Shown here in pieces: positions 55,069 through 63,678 of a stretch of 64,000 nt of DNA. The position numbers were made by a program, and so were the translations under genes. Each line of letters starts with the position of its first letter. Within the stretch, counting starts at the first letter, position 1. A model generated the notes under the pieces. It had not been told where the DNA came from, ran no database searches, and saw nothing but the letters and a program-made list of their open reading frames with translations. The stretch comes from Arachidicoccus rhizosphaerae (GTDB lineage: Bacteria > Bacteroidota > Bacteroidia > Chitinophagales > Chitinophagaceae): the NCBI RefSeq assembly GCF_900107765.1, contig NZ_FNQY01000001.1, forward strand, positions 534,654 to 598,653, read 5' to 3'.

Positions 55069-56295
55069 ATGGCATCAATAAAAACACAATTTGTAATTCC
55101 AGCCAAGATGAAGACCTGGTCCTATGGACTGATGGGTGTGGGGATTCTTGCCTTTCTGATTGGTTTTTTTACCATGGGAATGAGCAGCGATCCACACCAG
55201 AGCGCCACTTTCTGGGGTACTATTATGTATAATTCGGTCTATTTCCTGTTGATTACCAATATAGCGATGTTCTTTTACTGCGCGCTGACCCTGGGGATGT
55301 CCGCCTGGCAGGTTTCCTTCAGCAGGGTAGCCGAAGCGATTTCAGCTGCTGTTCCTGTACTGGGACTGGTAGCCGGTGTCCTGTTAATCGGTCTGGTAGT
55401 GACCAAATCCCATATTTACCACTGGACAGACGTAGATGCGGTGAAAGCAGATGCTATTCTGACGCACAAACACGGATTTTTAAATGCGCCTTTTTATATC
55501 TTATGGACCGTAGCTTCCATTGGTCTATGGGCTTTACTGGGTGCCAGAATGCGTAAGTTCACCCAGGAAGCAGATCAACCTTTTGAAGATCCGCATCATA
55601 AACAAAAATTTATTTTCCGTAAAACCGTTAACGCTTCTTTATTCTTAGCCTGGTTTGCGGTGACTGCCGGTTGTGTTACACCATGGATGTGGCTGATGAG
55701 CCTGGATCCGCACTGGTACTCTACTATGTATAGCTGGTATATCTTTGCCAGTAGTTTCGTAGGAGGTCTGGCGCTGATTACCTTATTTGTTATATATCTT
55801 AAAAATAAAGGTTATTTAGAGTTAACCAACCAGGAACACCTGCATGACTTGGGTAAATTCCTGTTCGCTTTCTCTATCTTCTGGACCTATATCTGGTTTG
55901 CACAGTATATGCTGATCTGGTATGCGAACATTCCCGAAGAAACCATTTATTTTAAGACCCGTATTCAGGGTGAGTTCAAAGGTGTCTTTTTCCTGAATTT
56001 AGTTATTAACTTTGTATGTCCGATTTTGATTCTGATGAGCAGACCTGCAAAACGTAACTATACCATGATGACCTTTATGGCGGTATTATTACTGTTCGGT
56101 CACTGGCTGGATTTCTACCAGATTATCATGGGTAGCGTCTCTGTTCACCATATCACACTGGGCTGGCTGGATTTTGGTATTGCAGCATTATTTGTAGGTA
56201 TTACGATCTACCTGGTCGGTAAGGCTTTAGCAAAAAGGCCGCTGGTTCCTAAATATGATCCCTTCCTCAAGGAAAGTATCATTCACCATACCTAA
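55069..56295 (+). CDS. actF: Alternative complex III subunit ActF
   Basis: A 408-residue, roughly ten-helix membrane protein similar to ActC (NrfD superfamily) without its full quinol site. It sits beside ActC/ActD in the membrane domain. The repeated aromatic-rich helices, such as WYSTMYSWYIFASSFVGG, and the terminal DPFLKESI segment fit the family. It ends the act part of the operon, 59 bp before coxB. Confidence 0.93.
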   Translation: MASIKTQFVIPAKMKTWSYGLMGVGILAFLIGFFTMGMSSDPHQSATFWGTIMYNSVYFLLITNIAMFFYCALTLGMSAWQVSFSRVAEAISAAVPVLGLVAGVLLIGLVVTKSHIYHWTDVDAVKADAILTHKHGFLNAPFYILWTVASIGLWALLGARMRKFTQEADQPFEDPHHKQKFIFRKTVNASLFLAWFAVTAGCVTPWMWLMSLDPHWYSTMYSWYIFASSFVGGLALITLFVIYLKNKGYLELTNQEHLHDLGKFLFAFSIFWTYIWFAQYMLIWYANIPEETIYFKTRIQGEFKGVFFLNLVINFVCPILILMSRPAKRNYTMMTFMAVLLLFGHWLDFYQIIMGSVSVHHITLGWLDFGIAALFVGITIYLVGKALAKRPLVPKYDPFLKESIIHHT

Positions 56296-56354
56296 GCCTT
56301 ACAAGTACGCACGTCAAAATCTGATTTAGAAAAATATTTTAAGCAATATACATT

Positions 56355-57476
56355 ATGTCAATGTTTTTTACCGTCGCCGCCTTCTTCTTAATTGTGATAG
56401 TAATCTTCCAGATTGCTAAAGCAACTGAGTATGTCTCCGTGCTAAAAGGCGAAGAGCAATCCTTTAAACAGAGCAATAAGGTAAATGGGGTACTTATGAT
56501 TGTATTCCTTATCCTTGGGCTTATTGGTGTTTATTGGTGCAACAAATTACTCTACCCCAGGATGACCTTCAGAGAAGGATCTGCCAGTATCGAAGGGGAA
56601 CAGGTGGATAAACTGTTCTGGATTACTTTGATTTTGACAGGTATTGTATTTTTTGCGACACAAATCTTACTGTTCTGGTTCGCCTTCCGTTATCAGTATA
56701 AGGAAAACAGAAAAGCCTTTTATTTTCCGCATAACAATACCATGGAAATTATCTGGACCTCCGTTCCTACCATCGTACTGTTGATTATGATTGTATACGG
56801 TCTGCGCAGCTGGTTTTTGTTTACCGGTGACGCGCCAAAAGGTGCCATGCAGATCGAAGTAACCGGTCACCAGTTCGGATGGGAGTTCAGATATCCGGGT
56901 GAGGATGGCGTATTTGGTAAAAAGTATTTTAAGGATATTGACCCTGCCAACTCCAATACACTGGGTCTTATCTGGCAGGATAACGCTGCTTTAAAACAAA
57001 AAGCAGATCCCGCTACCTTTGATGATATTATTATTTCAGGGACCATGTACCTGGTTAAGAATAAACCTGTAGAACTTTTAATTAATTCTCAGGATGTTAT
57101 CCATGACGTGGGTCTTCCTCAGTTCAGAATGAAAATGGATGCGGTTCCCGGTACGCCTACGCGTCTTTGGTTTACGCCCAAGTATACCACCGAAGAGATG
57201 AGAAAGATAACCGGTAATCCTCATTATACCTATGAGTTGGCCTGTGATCAGCTCTGCGGTAACGGACACTACTCCATGCGTGCAGTCATTGAAGTGGTTA
57301 CCCAGCAGGAGTATGATGTAATCATGGCTAAACAAAAGCCTGCTTACTTCCGTGCGTTCCCGGATAAGGATCCGTCTAATCAGCAGCCTGCTGCAGCAAC
57401 AGATTCAACTGCTGCTCCCGGCGCTGCAACCGCCTTAAGAGCAGCGCATGATACCGCTGCCCTGGCACTCAGATAA
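56355..57476 (+). CDS. coxB: Cytochrome c oxidase subunit II
   Basis: CuA-carrying subunit that accepts electrons from cytochrome c or ActE. Three hydrophobic segments lie at about 2-20, 48-68 and 90-120, with another near 132-152; the cupredoxin domain follows. The CuA ligands are visible: HDVGLPQFRMKMD with the first His, and ACDQLCGNGHYSM with both Cys, the second His and Met. The C-terminal 45 residues are an Ala/Pro/Thr-rich tail. At 373 residues it fits Bacteroidota homologs. Confidence 0.95.
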   Translation: MSMFFTVAAFFLIVIVIFQIAKATEYVSVLKGEEQSFKQSNKVNGVLMIVFLILGLIGVYWCNKLLYPRMTFREGSASIEGEQVDKLFWITLILTGIVFFATQILLFWFAFRYQYKENRKAFYFPHNNTMEIIWTSVPTIVLLIMIVYGLRSWFLFTGDAPKGAMQIEVTGHQFGWEFRYPGEDGVFGKKYFKDIDPANSNTLGLIWQDNAALKQKADPATFDDIIISGTMYLVKNKPVELLINSQDVIHDVGLPQFRMKMDAVPGTPTRLWFTPKYTTEEMRKITGNPHYTYELACDQLCGNGHYSMRAVIEVVTQQEYDVIMAKQKPAYFRAFPDKDPSNQQPAAATDSTAAPGAATALRAAHDTAALALR

Positions 57477-57547
57477 GTATTATTTTTAGAATTGATAGAT
57501 ACTAGATTACGTACAGATAAAGCATTTGAATTTTTAAAGATACAATC

Positions 57548-59434
57548 ATGAACAACGAAGCTGTATTGCAGGCAGGTGCTGCCACACTTCATGTGGCTGG
57601 AGACCACGGAGAGGCGCATCACCACCATAAGCAATCTTTTATTACAAAATATATTTTCAGCCAGGACCATAAAACCATTGGTAAGCAGTTTTTGATTACC
57701 GGTATTATATGGGCACTGATTGGAGGTTTTATGTCTGTATTATTCAGGCTGCAACTGGGTTTCCCGGATACTTCCTTTCCTTGGCTGTCTACTGTTATAG
57801 GTCACTGGGCCAAAGACGGACATATCACCGCTGAGGCTTATTACTCACTGACGACCATCCATGGTACGGTCATGATCTTCTTTGTACTCACAGGGGGCCT
57901 TTCCGGTACCTTTGCCAACTTCCTTATTCCGCTACAGATTGGTGCCAGAGATATGGCATCTCCTTTAATGAATATGCTGAGCTACTGGTTTTTCTTTACC
58001 GCCAGTGTGATCATGTTAAGTTCTTTCTTTGTAGAAACCGGTCCTTTTGCCGGTGGCTGGACGGCCTATCCTCCTTTAAGTGCCTTAGGTGACGCTTCAC
58101 CGGGTTCTAAAACAGGGATGGACTTATGGCTGGCTTCGCTGATTCTGTTTGTTGTATCGCAGTTATTAGCAGGTCTGAACTATATCTCCACTGTACTGAA
58201 TATGCGTACCAAGGGTATGAGCATGATGCGTATGCCACTGAGTACCTGGGGTGTATTCCTGCAGGCTGTACTGGGTGTACTTTCTTTCCCTGTATTATTT
58301 GCCGGCTTTATCCTGTTGATTTTTGACCGTCACTTCGGTACCAGCTTCTACCTGTCTGATATCTATATTCAGGGTGTAGGTGCTTTACCGCACGAAGGTG
58401 GTAATGCGATTTTATATCAACACTTATTCTGGTTCCTGGGTCACCCAGAGGTTTATATCGTTATTTTGCCAGCCATGGGTATCGTATCTGAGGTAATGTC
58501 TACCAATGGTCGTAAACCTATCTTTGGTTACTCTGCGATGGTAATGTCCATGTTTGCGATTGTGGTACTGGCCTTCTTAGTATGGGCGCATCACATGTTC
58601 GTAACCGGTATGAATCCGTTCCTCGGATCGATCTTCGTACTGTTAACGCTACTGATCGCGGTGCCGTCGGCCATCAAGGTATTTAACTGGCTGACAACCC
58701 TCTGGAAAGGTAACCTGCGGTTTACGCCAGGTATGCTGTTCGCGATCGGCTTTGTGAGTGTATTTATCTCCGGAGGTCTGACAGGTATCTATACCGGTAA
58801 CTCCGCTATTGATATCCATATCCACGATACTTACTTTATTATCGCACACTTCCACCTGGTAATGGGTGTGGCTGCCTTCTTTGGTATGTTCTGCGGTGTT
58901 TACCACTGGTTCCCCAAAATGTATGGTCGTCACATGAATAATACCCTGGGCTATATCCACTTCTGGGTTACGCTGGTGGGTGCTTATTTGATTTTCTGGC
59001 CAATGCACTATGAAGGTCTGGCCGGTATGCCAAGAAGATATTATGATTACAGCAGCTGGGAAAGCTTCAAACAGTTTGTTGAGCTGAACAGATTTATCAG
59101 TATCTGTGTGATCATCACGTTTGCGGCACAGTTCCTGTTCCTGTTTAACTTCTTCCATTCTATTTTCAAGGGTAGGAAACTGACCGTGAAGAACCCATGG
59201 AAGTCCAATGCACTGGAATGGACTACGCCAATTAATGTGGGTCATGGCAACTGGCCTGGTGAAATCCCTGAGGTTCACCGCTGGCCATATGACTACAGCA
59301 AGGACGGTCATGACTTCATCCCTCAGACAGTTCCTGTTGGTGAAGAAGACAATCCGCTGTATACTTCGGCAGAATTTACCGGTATCAAGGTAGAAGAAGA
59401 GCCGGCAAAAGCGCACAAAAAAGCGCATGCATAA
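57548..59434 (+). CDS. coxA: Cytochrome c oxidase subunit I
   Basis: Catalytic heme-copper subunit with 12 or more membrane helices in 628 residues. Visible ligands and channel residues: TIHGTVMIFF (low-spin heme His), GHPEVYIVILPAMG (CuB His, cross-linked Tyr, channel Glu, type A1), WAHHMFVTG (CuB His pair) and IAHFHLVMG (heme a3 and low-spin His). The N-terminus is His-rich (HHHHKQ-like). It reduces oxygen to water and pumps protons. It follows coxB by 71 bp. Confidence 0.97.
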   Translation: MNNEAVLQAGAATLHVAGDHGEAHHHHKQSFITKYIFSQDHKTIGKQFLITGIIWALIGGFMSVLFRLQLGFPDTSFPWLSTVIGHWAKDGHITAEAYYSLTTIHGTVMIFFVLTGGLSGTFANFLIPLQIGARDMASPLMNMLSYWFFFTASVIMLSSFFVETGPFAGGWTAYPPLSALGDASPGSKTGMDLWLASLILFVVSQLLAGLNYISTVLNMRTKGMSMMRMPLSTWGVFLQAVLGVLSFPVLFAGFILLIFDRHFGTSFYLSDIYIQGVGALPHEGGNAILYQHLFWFLGHPEVYIVILPAMGIVSEVMSTNGRKPIFGYSAMVMSMFAIVVLAFLVWAHHMFVTGMNPFLGSIFVLLTLLIAVPSAIKVFNWLTTLWKGNLRFTPGMLFAIGFVSVFISGGLTGIYTGNSAIDIHIHDTYFIIAHFHLVMGVAAFFGMFCGVYHWFPKMYGRHMNNTLGYIHFWVTLVGAYLIFWPMHYEGLAGMPRRYYDYSSWESFKQFVELNRFISICVIITFAAQFLFLFNFFHSIFKGRKLTVKNPWKSNALEWTTPINVGHGNWPGEIPEVHRWPYDYSKDGHDFIPQTVPVGEEDNPLYTSAEFTGIKVEEEPAKAHKKAHA

Positions 59435-59493
59435 TTACCGGTTGGCCCGGGCTTAAGCCTGGTCGCAAGCAGGTAATAGAAATTGAATAATTA

Positions 59494-59526
59494 CAGGTAG
59501 ATCTTTGATTCAAAGGGATCTGCCTG
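59494..59526 (+). other. Long hairpin between coxA and cyoE
   Basis: CAGGTAGATCTTTG (59494-59507), ATT loop, then CAAAGGGATCTGCCTG (59511-59526) with a GG bulge and one G-T pair. It is followed by an A-rich then T-rich stretch, not a clean T tract, so it may attenuate or stabilise rather than end the message. Confidence 0.5.
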
Positions 59527-59541
59527 CAAAAAATAAGATTT

Positions 59542-60504
59542 TTGAAACAGGATAGTGTTAATGCTAATACGAATACGGCGCCGGGTAAGCTGAATGTCTT
59601 GATTAAAGACTATATGACGCTTACTAAGTTCACTTTGAGCTTTACGGTTGTCTTTTCCTGTGTGATTAGTTATCTTTTGTCACCGAATACCTTGGTATCC
59701 AATGTGGCGAAGATTATTGAGCTCTTTGTAGCAGGGTTACTCGTTACGGGTGCCGCTAATGCCATCAATCAGGCCGTTGAAAAGGATACGGATGCCTTGA
59801 TGAAAAGAACCGCCAACCGTCCGGTAGCAGCCGGCAGGATCAGTCAGCAAAATGCGCTGATCTTTGCCTATGTTACAGGGATTCTGGGTGTGGCCATGAT
59901 GTGGTACTGTTTTAATGCACAGTCTGCCTTATTATCGGCCTTCAGCATGTTTTTATATGCTTATATATACACCCCTTTAAAGAAAAAGAATTCCATCGCG
60001 GTACTGGTAGGTGCTTTTCCGGGAGCGTTTCCCTGTCTGATTGGCTGGGTAGCAGGATTTGTAGCGGGCGGCGATAACAGCTGGTATGGCGGTCTGGTAC
60101 TGTTTTTAATACAGTTCCTCTGGCAGTTTCCCCATTTTTGGGCGATTGCCTGGGTGGCGCATGGCGACTATACCAAGGCCGGCTTTAAGTTATTGCCTTC
60201 TGACAAAGGCCCTACCAGGAACACGGCCATGAAAGCGGTTGTATATGCAGCGCTGATGGTGCCTGTAGGGATGCTGGCTTTTATTCCACTGGGCGGCGGA
60301 CATCCTTTAAATGATGCCGGCACGCTGGCCGGAAAAATCAGCTTTGCCATTGTACTGATCTGTAACTTGTTTATGGTGGTGCAATGCATCCAGTTATACA
60401 TCAATATGGATGTGAAGTCAGCCAGAAGAGTGATGTTCAGTAGTTATATTTATTTGCCGGTGGTGCTGTTAGCTTTACTGTCGGCAGTGAACAAAACATT
60501 TTAA
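59542..60504 (+). CDS. cyoE: Protoheme IX farnesyltransferase (heme O synthase)
   Basis: UbiA-family membrane enzyme that adds a farnesyl group to heme B, giving heme O for the oxidase. Nine or so helices are predicted; the Asp-rich motif region is NAINQAVEKDTDALMKRT with NRPVAAGRIS after it, and the second Asp-containing loop is HGDYTKAGFKLLP. The start is a TTG at 59542: the first in-frame ATG comes only at MTLTKF, after conserved N-terminal residues (LIKDY). It lies between coxA and the subunit III genes. Confidence 0.93.
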   Translation: MKQDSVNANTNTAPGKLNVLIKDYMTLTKFTLSFTVVFSCVISYLLSPNTLVSNVAKIIELFVAGLLVTGAANAINQAVEKDTDALMKRTANRPVAAGRISQQNALIFAYVTGILGVAMMWYCFNAQSALLSAFSMFLYAYIYTPLKKKNSIAVLVGAFPGAFPCLIGWVAGFVAGGDNSWYGGLVLFLIQFLWQFPHFWAIAWVAHGDYTKAGFKLLPSDKGPTRNTAMKAVVYAALMVPVGMLAFIPLGGGHPLNDAGTLAGKISFAIVLICNLFMVVQCIQLYINMDVKSARRVMFSSYIYLPVVLLALLSAVNKTF

Positions 60505-61080
60505 ATGACAACCGTGAGTGTTACTGAAAATAAAGGCAAATTACATCCGCATAAGTTTTTACTGTGGGTGGGCATGGCAAGCATTGTCATGATGTTTGCG
60601 GGTCTGACCAGTGCCTATGTTGTAAAAAGAACTTTTAGCAACTGGATGGAGTTCGGGCTGCCTTCTGTTTTCTGGGTTTCTACGATAGTGATTTTGGTGA
60701 GTTCACTGACGATGCATCTGGCTTTAAAGAATTTTAAGGCCCACGAGCGGAAAAAATATAAGAACCTGATTACGGTCACCGCAGTTTTAGGTTTATTATT
60801 TGCGGCGTTGCAGTTATACGGTTTCACCCAGCTCCATGAAAAGGGCATTCAGATCTTTGGGATAGGCAGTAATGCATCGGCTTCCTTTTTGGGAATCATC
60901 GTCGGGTTACACGCATTACACGTGATAGGGGGGATTATAGCGCTGTTGATCATATTTTTCAGGGCCTATGGCACGAAAGTGAAGCGCTATGACAAAACAC
61001 CCATTGAGATCGTCGCCATTTACTGGCATTTTGTAGATATATTATGGATCTACCTGTTTTTGTTCTTTAGCTTTATGTAG
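60505..61080 (+). CDS. Cytochrome c oxidase subunit III, short form
   Basis: A 191-residue, five-helix heme-copper oxidase subunit III. The first helix region (FLLWVGMASIVMMFAGLTSAYVVK) and the last IVAIYWHFVDILWIYLFLFF are typical. It starts one base after the cyoE stop, so the two are translationally coupled. It stabilises subunit I. Two subunit III genes in tandem are usual in Bacteroidota. Confidence 0.93.
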   Translation: MTTVSVTENKGKLHPHKFLLWVGMASIVMMFAGLTSAYVVKRTFSNWMEFGLPSVFWVSTIVILVSSLTMHLALKNFKAHERKKYKNLITVTAVLGLLFAALQLYGFTQLHEKGIQIFGIGSNASASFLGIIVGLHALHVIGGIIALLIIFFRAYGTKVKRYDKTPIEIVAIYWHFVDILWIYLFLFFSFM

Positions 61081-61156
61081 AATTAACATAACAGGCAGAT
61101 TATCAGATAAATTAAGAAGCATTAAAAAATAAGATAATTCATTTTTATTCTTTATT

Positions 61157-61837
61157 ATGGCACATACAGCAGCAATACATACTGAAAAGCCGAGCAAATG
61201 GAGCGGTGGTAGCAGTCCCTTTAAAGTAGAATATGGCAAATTGATGATGTGGTTCTTTTTGCTGAGTGACTCCTTTACTTTTGGAGCTTTACTGATTTCT
61301 TATGGTACTACCAGGTTTGCCACCATTGGCTGGCCTGACCCGAACGTTGCTTTTAATAAGTTCCCGGGCATCAGTGCCAATGCACCGCTGGCCTTTGTGA
61401 GTCTGATGACTTTTATCCTGATTATCAGTTCCGTTACGATGGTACTGGCAGTTCAGGCCGGAAAGGAAATGAATAAAAAAGACGTGGTCCGGTATTTAAT
61501 TCTGACCATTATCGGTGGGCTGATTTTCTTGGGCTGTCAGGCCTGGGAATGGACACACCTGTTTCATGAAGGAGCGTGGTGGGGTGCCAATCCATTTGCC
61601 AACTCTAATGGAACACAGTCTACACAGAACTTTACCAACTTCTTTTTCACCATCACCGGTTTCCATGGTTTCCACGTATTCTCAGGTGTTTGTATCAATG
61701 TGATTATGTTGATTATGACCCTCTGCAATAAGTTTGAACAAAGAGGCCATTACCTGATGATTGAAAAAGCAGGTCTGTACTGGCACTTTGTGGATCTGGT
61801 CTGGGTATTTGTATTTACCTGTTTTTACCTGGTATAA
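61157..61837 (+). CDS. Cytochrome c oxidase subunit III, second copy
   Basis: A 226-residue subunit III with five helices; the family C-terminus LYWHFVDLVWVFVFTCFYLV and the ITGFHGFHVFSGV segment are present. It differs from the first copy by an N-terminal loop of about 35 residues and a longer loop around 125-160. It lies 76 bp downstream in the same operon. Whether both are in one complex is not visible. Confidence 0.93.
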   Translation: MAHTAAIHTEKPSKWSGGSSPFKVEYGKLMMWFFLLSDSFTFGALLISYGTTRFATIGWPDPNVAFNKFPGISANAPLAFVSLMTFILIISSVTMVLAVQAGKEMNKKDVVRYLILTIIGGLIFLGCQAWEWTHLFHEGAWWGANPFANSNGTQSTQNFTNFFFTITGFHGFHVFSGVCINVIMLIMTLCNKFEQRGHYLMIEKAGLYWHFVDLVWVFVFTCFYLV

Positions 61838-61871
61838 GTTAACCTATTAATTTGCTACAAATTCATTATAC

Positions 61872-62396
61872 ATGTCAAATTTAGAACAATTAGAGAGCGG
61901 CGGACACACACATGCACATGCATTTGATTCCAAGAAAGTAAAAAGAGAGATCTGGAGAATCACCTTATATCTGTCTATTCTGACAGTGGTGGAACTTATT
62001 TTGGGCTTTATCATGATGCCTTGGCCGGAAGACAGTCTGAAAAGACACCTGGTAAAAGGCCTTGTAATGGCCCTTATGCTTTGGAAGGCTTTCTATATTA
62101 TCGGATACTTTATGCACCTGCGTCATGAGGTTCGTAATATGATTATGGTAATTTCGATTCCTTCCATCCTCTTTGTCTGGTTTATCGCAGCTTTCCTGGG
62201 TGATGGTCAGTCCTATAAAGATTTAAGAGCCAGAATGGACCCGTATCACGTGGAACATGCGCAGCTTCCGATGGAATTTCCGGCTGAAGAAGGACATGAA
62301 GGCCATGAAACACCTGAAGTGCATAAAATGGAAGCTCCGGCTGCCACTCCGGCTCCTGCTGCAGCAGGTACCGACACCAGCAAAAAGGCTGAATAA
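61872..62396 (+). CDS. Cytochrome c oxidase subunit IV family protein
   Basis: A 174-residue protein with three helices (about 34-52, 62-85, 92-115) typical of prokaryotic COX4 (COX4_pro), which stabilises the CuB site region. The N-terminus is His-rich (HTHAHAF) and the last 55 residues are an acidic, Pro/Ala-rich soluble tail. It ends the respiratory operon directly before an 18-bp terminator. Confidence 0.88.
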   Translation: MSNLEQLESGGHTHAHAFDSKKVKREIWRITLYLSILTVVELILGFIMMPWPEDSLKRHLVKGLVMALMLWKAFYIIGYFMHLRHEVRNMIMVISIPSILFVWFIAAFLGDGQSYKDLRARMDPYHVEHAQLPMEFPAEEGHEGHETPEVHKMEAPAATPAPAAAGTDTSKKAE

Positions 62397-62450
62397 TTAA
62401 AAGATAAGGATAATCATGGCGGCTGAAAATGCCGGTCTGATTACAAAATA

Positions 62451-62501
62451 AACAACGATAGCCATCTGTTTTTAGGAAAGCAGATGGCTATTGTTGTTTT
62501 T
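62451..62501 (+). terminator. 18-bp terminator closing the act-cox operon
   Basis: AACAACGATAGCCATCTG (62451-62468) pairs with CAGATGGCTATTGTTGTT (62481-62498) with one G-T pair, followed by TTT. A strong end signal. Confidence 0.9.
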
Positions 62502-62616
62502 GCCGGGGAAGGATTTTTGACTTTTTAGGATTGATTTTTTGTGTGGGGGCGGGGTAGATTTGCTGTTATGTTTTAAAACATGAGTCAGGAAGCATATGGG
62601 GGTAATCAAAAATGTT

Positions 62617-62624
62617 TATTTTTG
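62617..62624 (+). promoter_or_regulatory. -7 box (TATTTTTG) of the antitoxin-like gene
   Basis: A perfect TAnnTTTG box, 4 nt before the ATG at 62629; leaderless arrangement. Confidence 0.5.
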
Positions 62625-62628
62625 ATGG

Positions 62629-62883
62629 ATGCTGTCAGAATTGGAAATAGTAAAGGGTATACATCCCGGCCTCATCCTGCAAAGAGAACTATTGATTCGC
62701 AATATTGCTCAAGGTCAATTGGCACGGTCTATTCAGGTTGCTCCTAAAATCATAGACGCTATTATTGACGGCAAAATGGATATGAATATTGATCTGTCCA
62801 TGCGAATAGAAGAGGCGCTGGGATTGGAAGAGGGGTATCTGATGACCTTACAGGTATTTTTTGATATTAAAAAGAAAAAATGA
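62629..62883 (+). CDS. HigA-family antitoxin-like XRE regulator
   Basis: An 84-residue helix-turn-helix protein. The start GIHPGLILQREL is the HigA signature, followed by NIAQGQLARSIQVAPKIIDAIIDGKMDMNIDLSMRIEEALG spread over the XRE fold (helices 2-5). HigA binds its own operator and neutralises a toxin, but no HigB gene is adjacent; a DUF6922-like frame follows instead. It probably represses its own transcript. Confidence 0.8.
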   Translation: MLSELEIVKGIHPGLILQRELLIRNIAQGQLARSIQVAPKIIDAIIDGKMDMNIDLSMRIEEALGLEEGYLMTLQVFFDIKKKK

Positions 62884-62892
62884 GCGTTGTCG

Positions 62893-63086
62893 ATGCGGAA
62901 GATACCGGATATTTCTAAATTTAGACGCGTTTTGTTTTGGGACACAAAAATTGAATCCATCGACTGGCAAAGACAAAAAAAGCCGTTATTCAAAGAGTAT
63001 TTGAAAGTGGGAATTTTTCTGAGAAAAAAGAGGCGCTGCATTTTTATGGACGGGGCGTGATCAAAGAAATCCTTAATACAAAATAA
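62893..63086 (+). pseudogene. DUF6922-like gene with a frame break at a slip site
   Basis: The zero frame (62893-63060) starts MRKIPDISKFRRVLFWD, a DUF6922-like N-terminus, and reads through KIESIDWQRQKK before losing similarity. The -1 frame from 62982 continues the family pattern (AVIQRVFESGNFSEKKEALH, then HFYGRG) to a TAA at 63086; together they give about 64 residues. The switch lies exactly at A AAA AAG (62976-62982) in zero-frame register. Either one A was lost from a run of eight, or the ribosome shifts. It is short against the family (about 90-100 residues). Confidence 0.6.
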
Positions 63087-63255
63087 TCAAAGAAAATGGG
63101 GTAGATGATACCGGAATCCAAGCTCAATTCTTGCCCAAATTTAGGTCATCCCATATGTTGCCATTAATAGCTGAGCATTACGATTGCAAAACGGCTCCGC
63201 TGCTGTTAACCTTCCGGATATTATTTTCCAATGAATTTATGGGCTGCTCATCCGT

Positions 63256-63678
63256 TTATGCGACAGGCGGATTTTTATCCATGCGAGGTTTTAACCTGCT
63301 GGTTTTGTCGGCTAATTTATATAGGTATTTTCCCTTACTGGCCTTTGTGAGCTGAGACCTTTCTATAAAGGATTTTACGAGTGGTTCTGACCGGATAAAA
63401 GAATCAATTATTTTGATTGCCCTTTTTTCAAGGATACCTAAACGCCTTGCCAGTTCCAGAAAATCCGGCCTCCCATAATAACCATATACGGAATAAAATG
63501 GAGAATCCAGGCTATCCTCATAAAGATCCAGCGCTGTGTCAGATTCATAGTTAGTGTGTAACACGGTGCATAAAAGGTCATAAGCAGGCGTAAGCCTGTA
63601 CTCCCCATTGTCCAGTTTTAGCAAAGAGAAATTTTTTAAGTGGGCGTCTCCATTGGACACCACATAATTAGAGTCTGC
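63256..63678 (-). pseudogene. hipA kinase gene, 3' remnant
   Basis: The C-terminal about 140 residues of a HipA-type Ser/Thr kinase toxin. The catalytic loop NYVVSNGDAHLKNFSLL contains the Asp and Asn needed for catalysis, followed by the LTPAYDLLCTV activation-like motif and the typical basic C-terminal helix region. Everything upstream of NYVV is missing: an in-frame stop lies at 63679 and the sequence changes to the end of an insertion sequence. It is therefore a truncated, non-functional gene. Confidence 0.85.

Noticed and set aside
58649..59428. 259-codon minus-strand frame opposite coxA
   Set aside because: Antisense to the highly conserved oxidase subunit I; its sequence has no signature.
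63131..63355. 74-codon plus-strand frame in the toxin-antitoxin remnant
   Set aside because: Its second half is antisense to the hipA remnant and the first half has no recognisable pattern.
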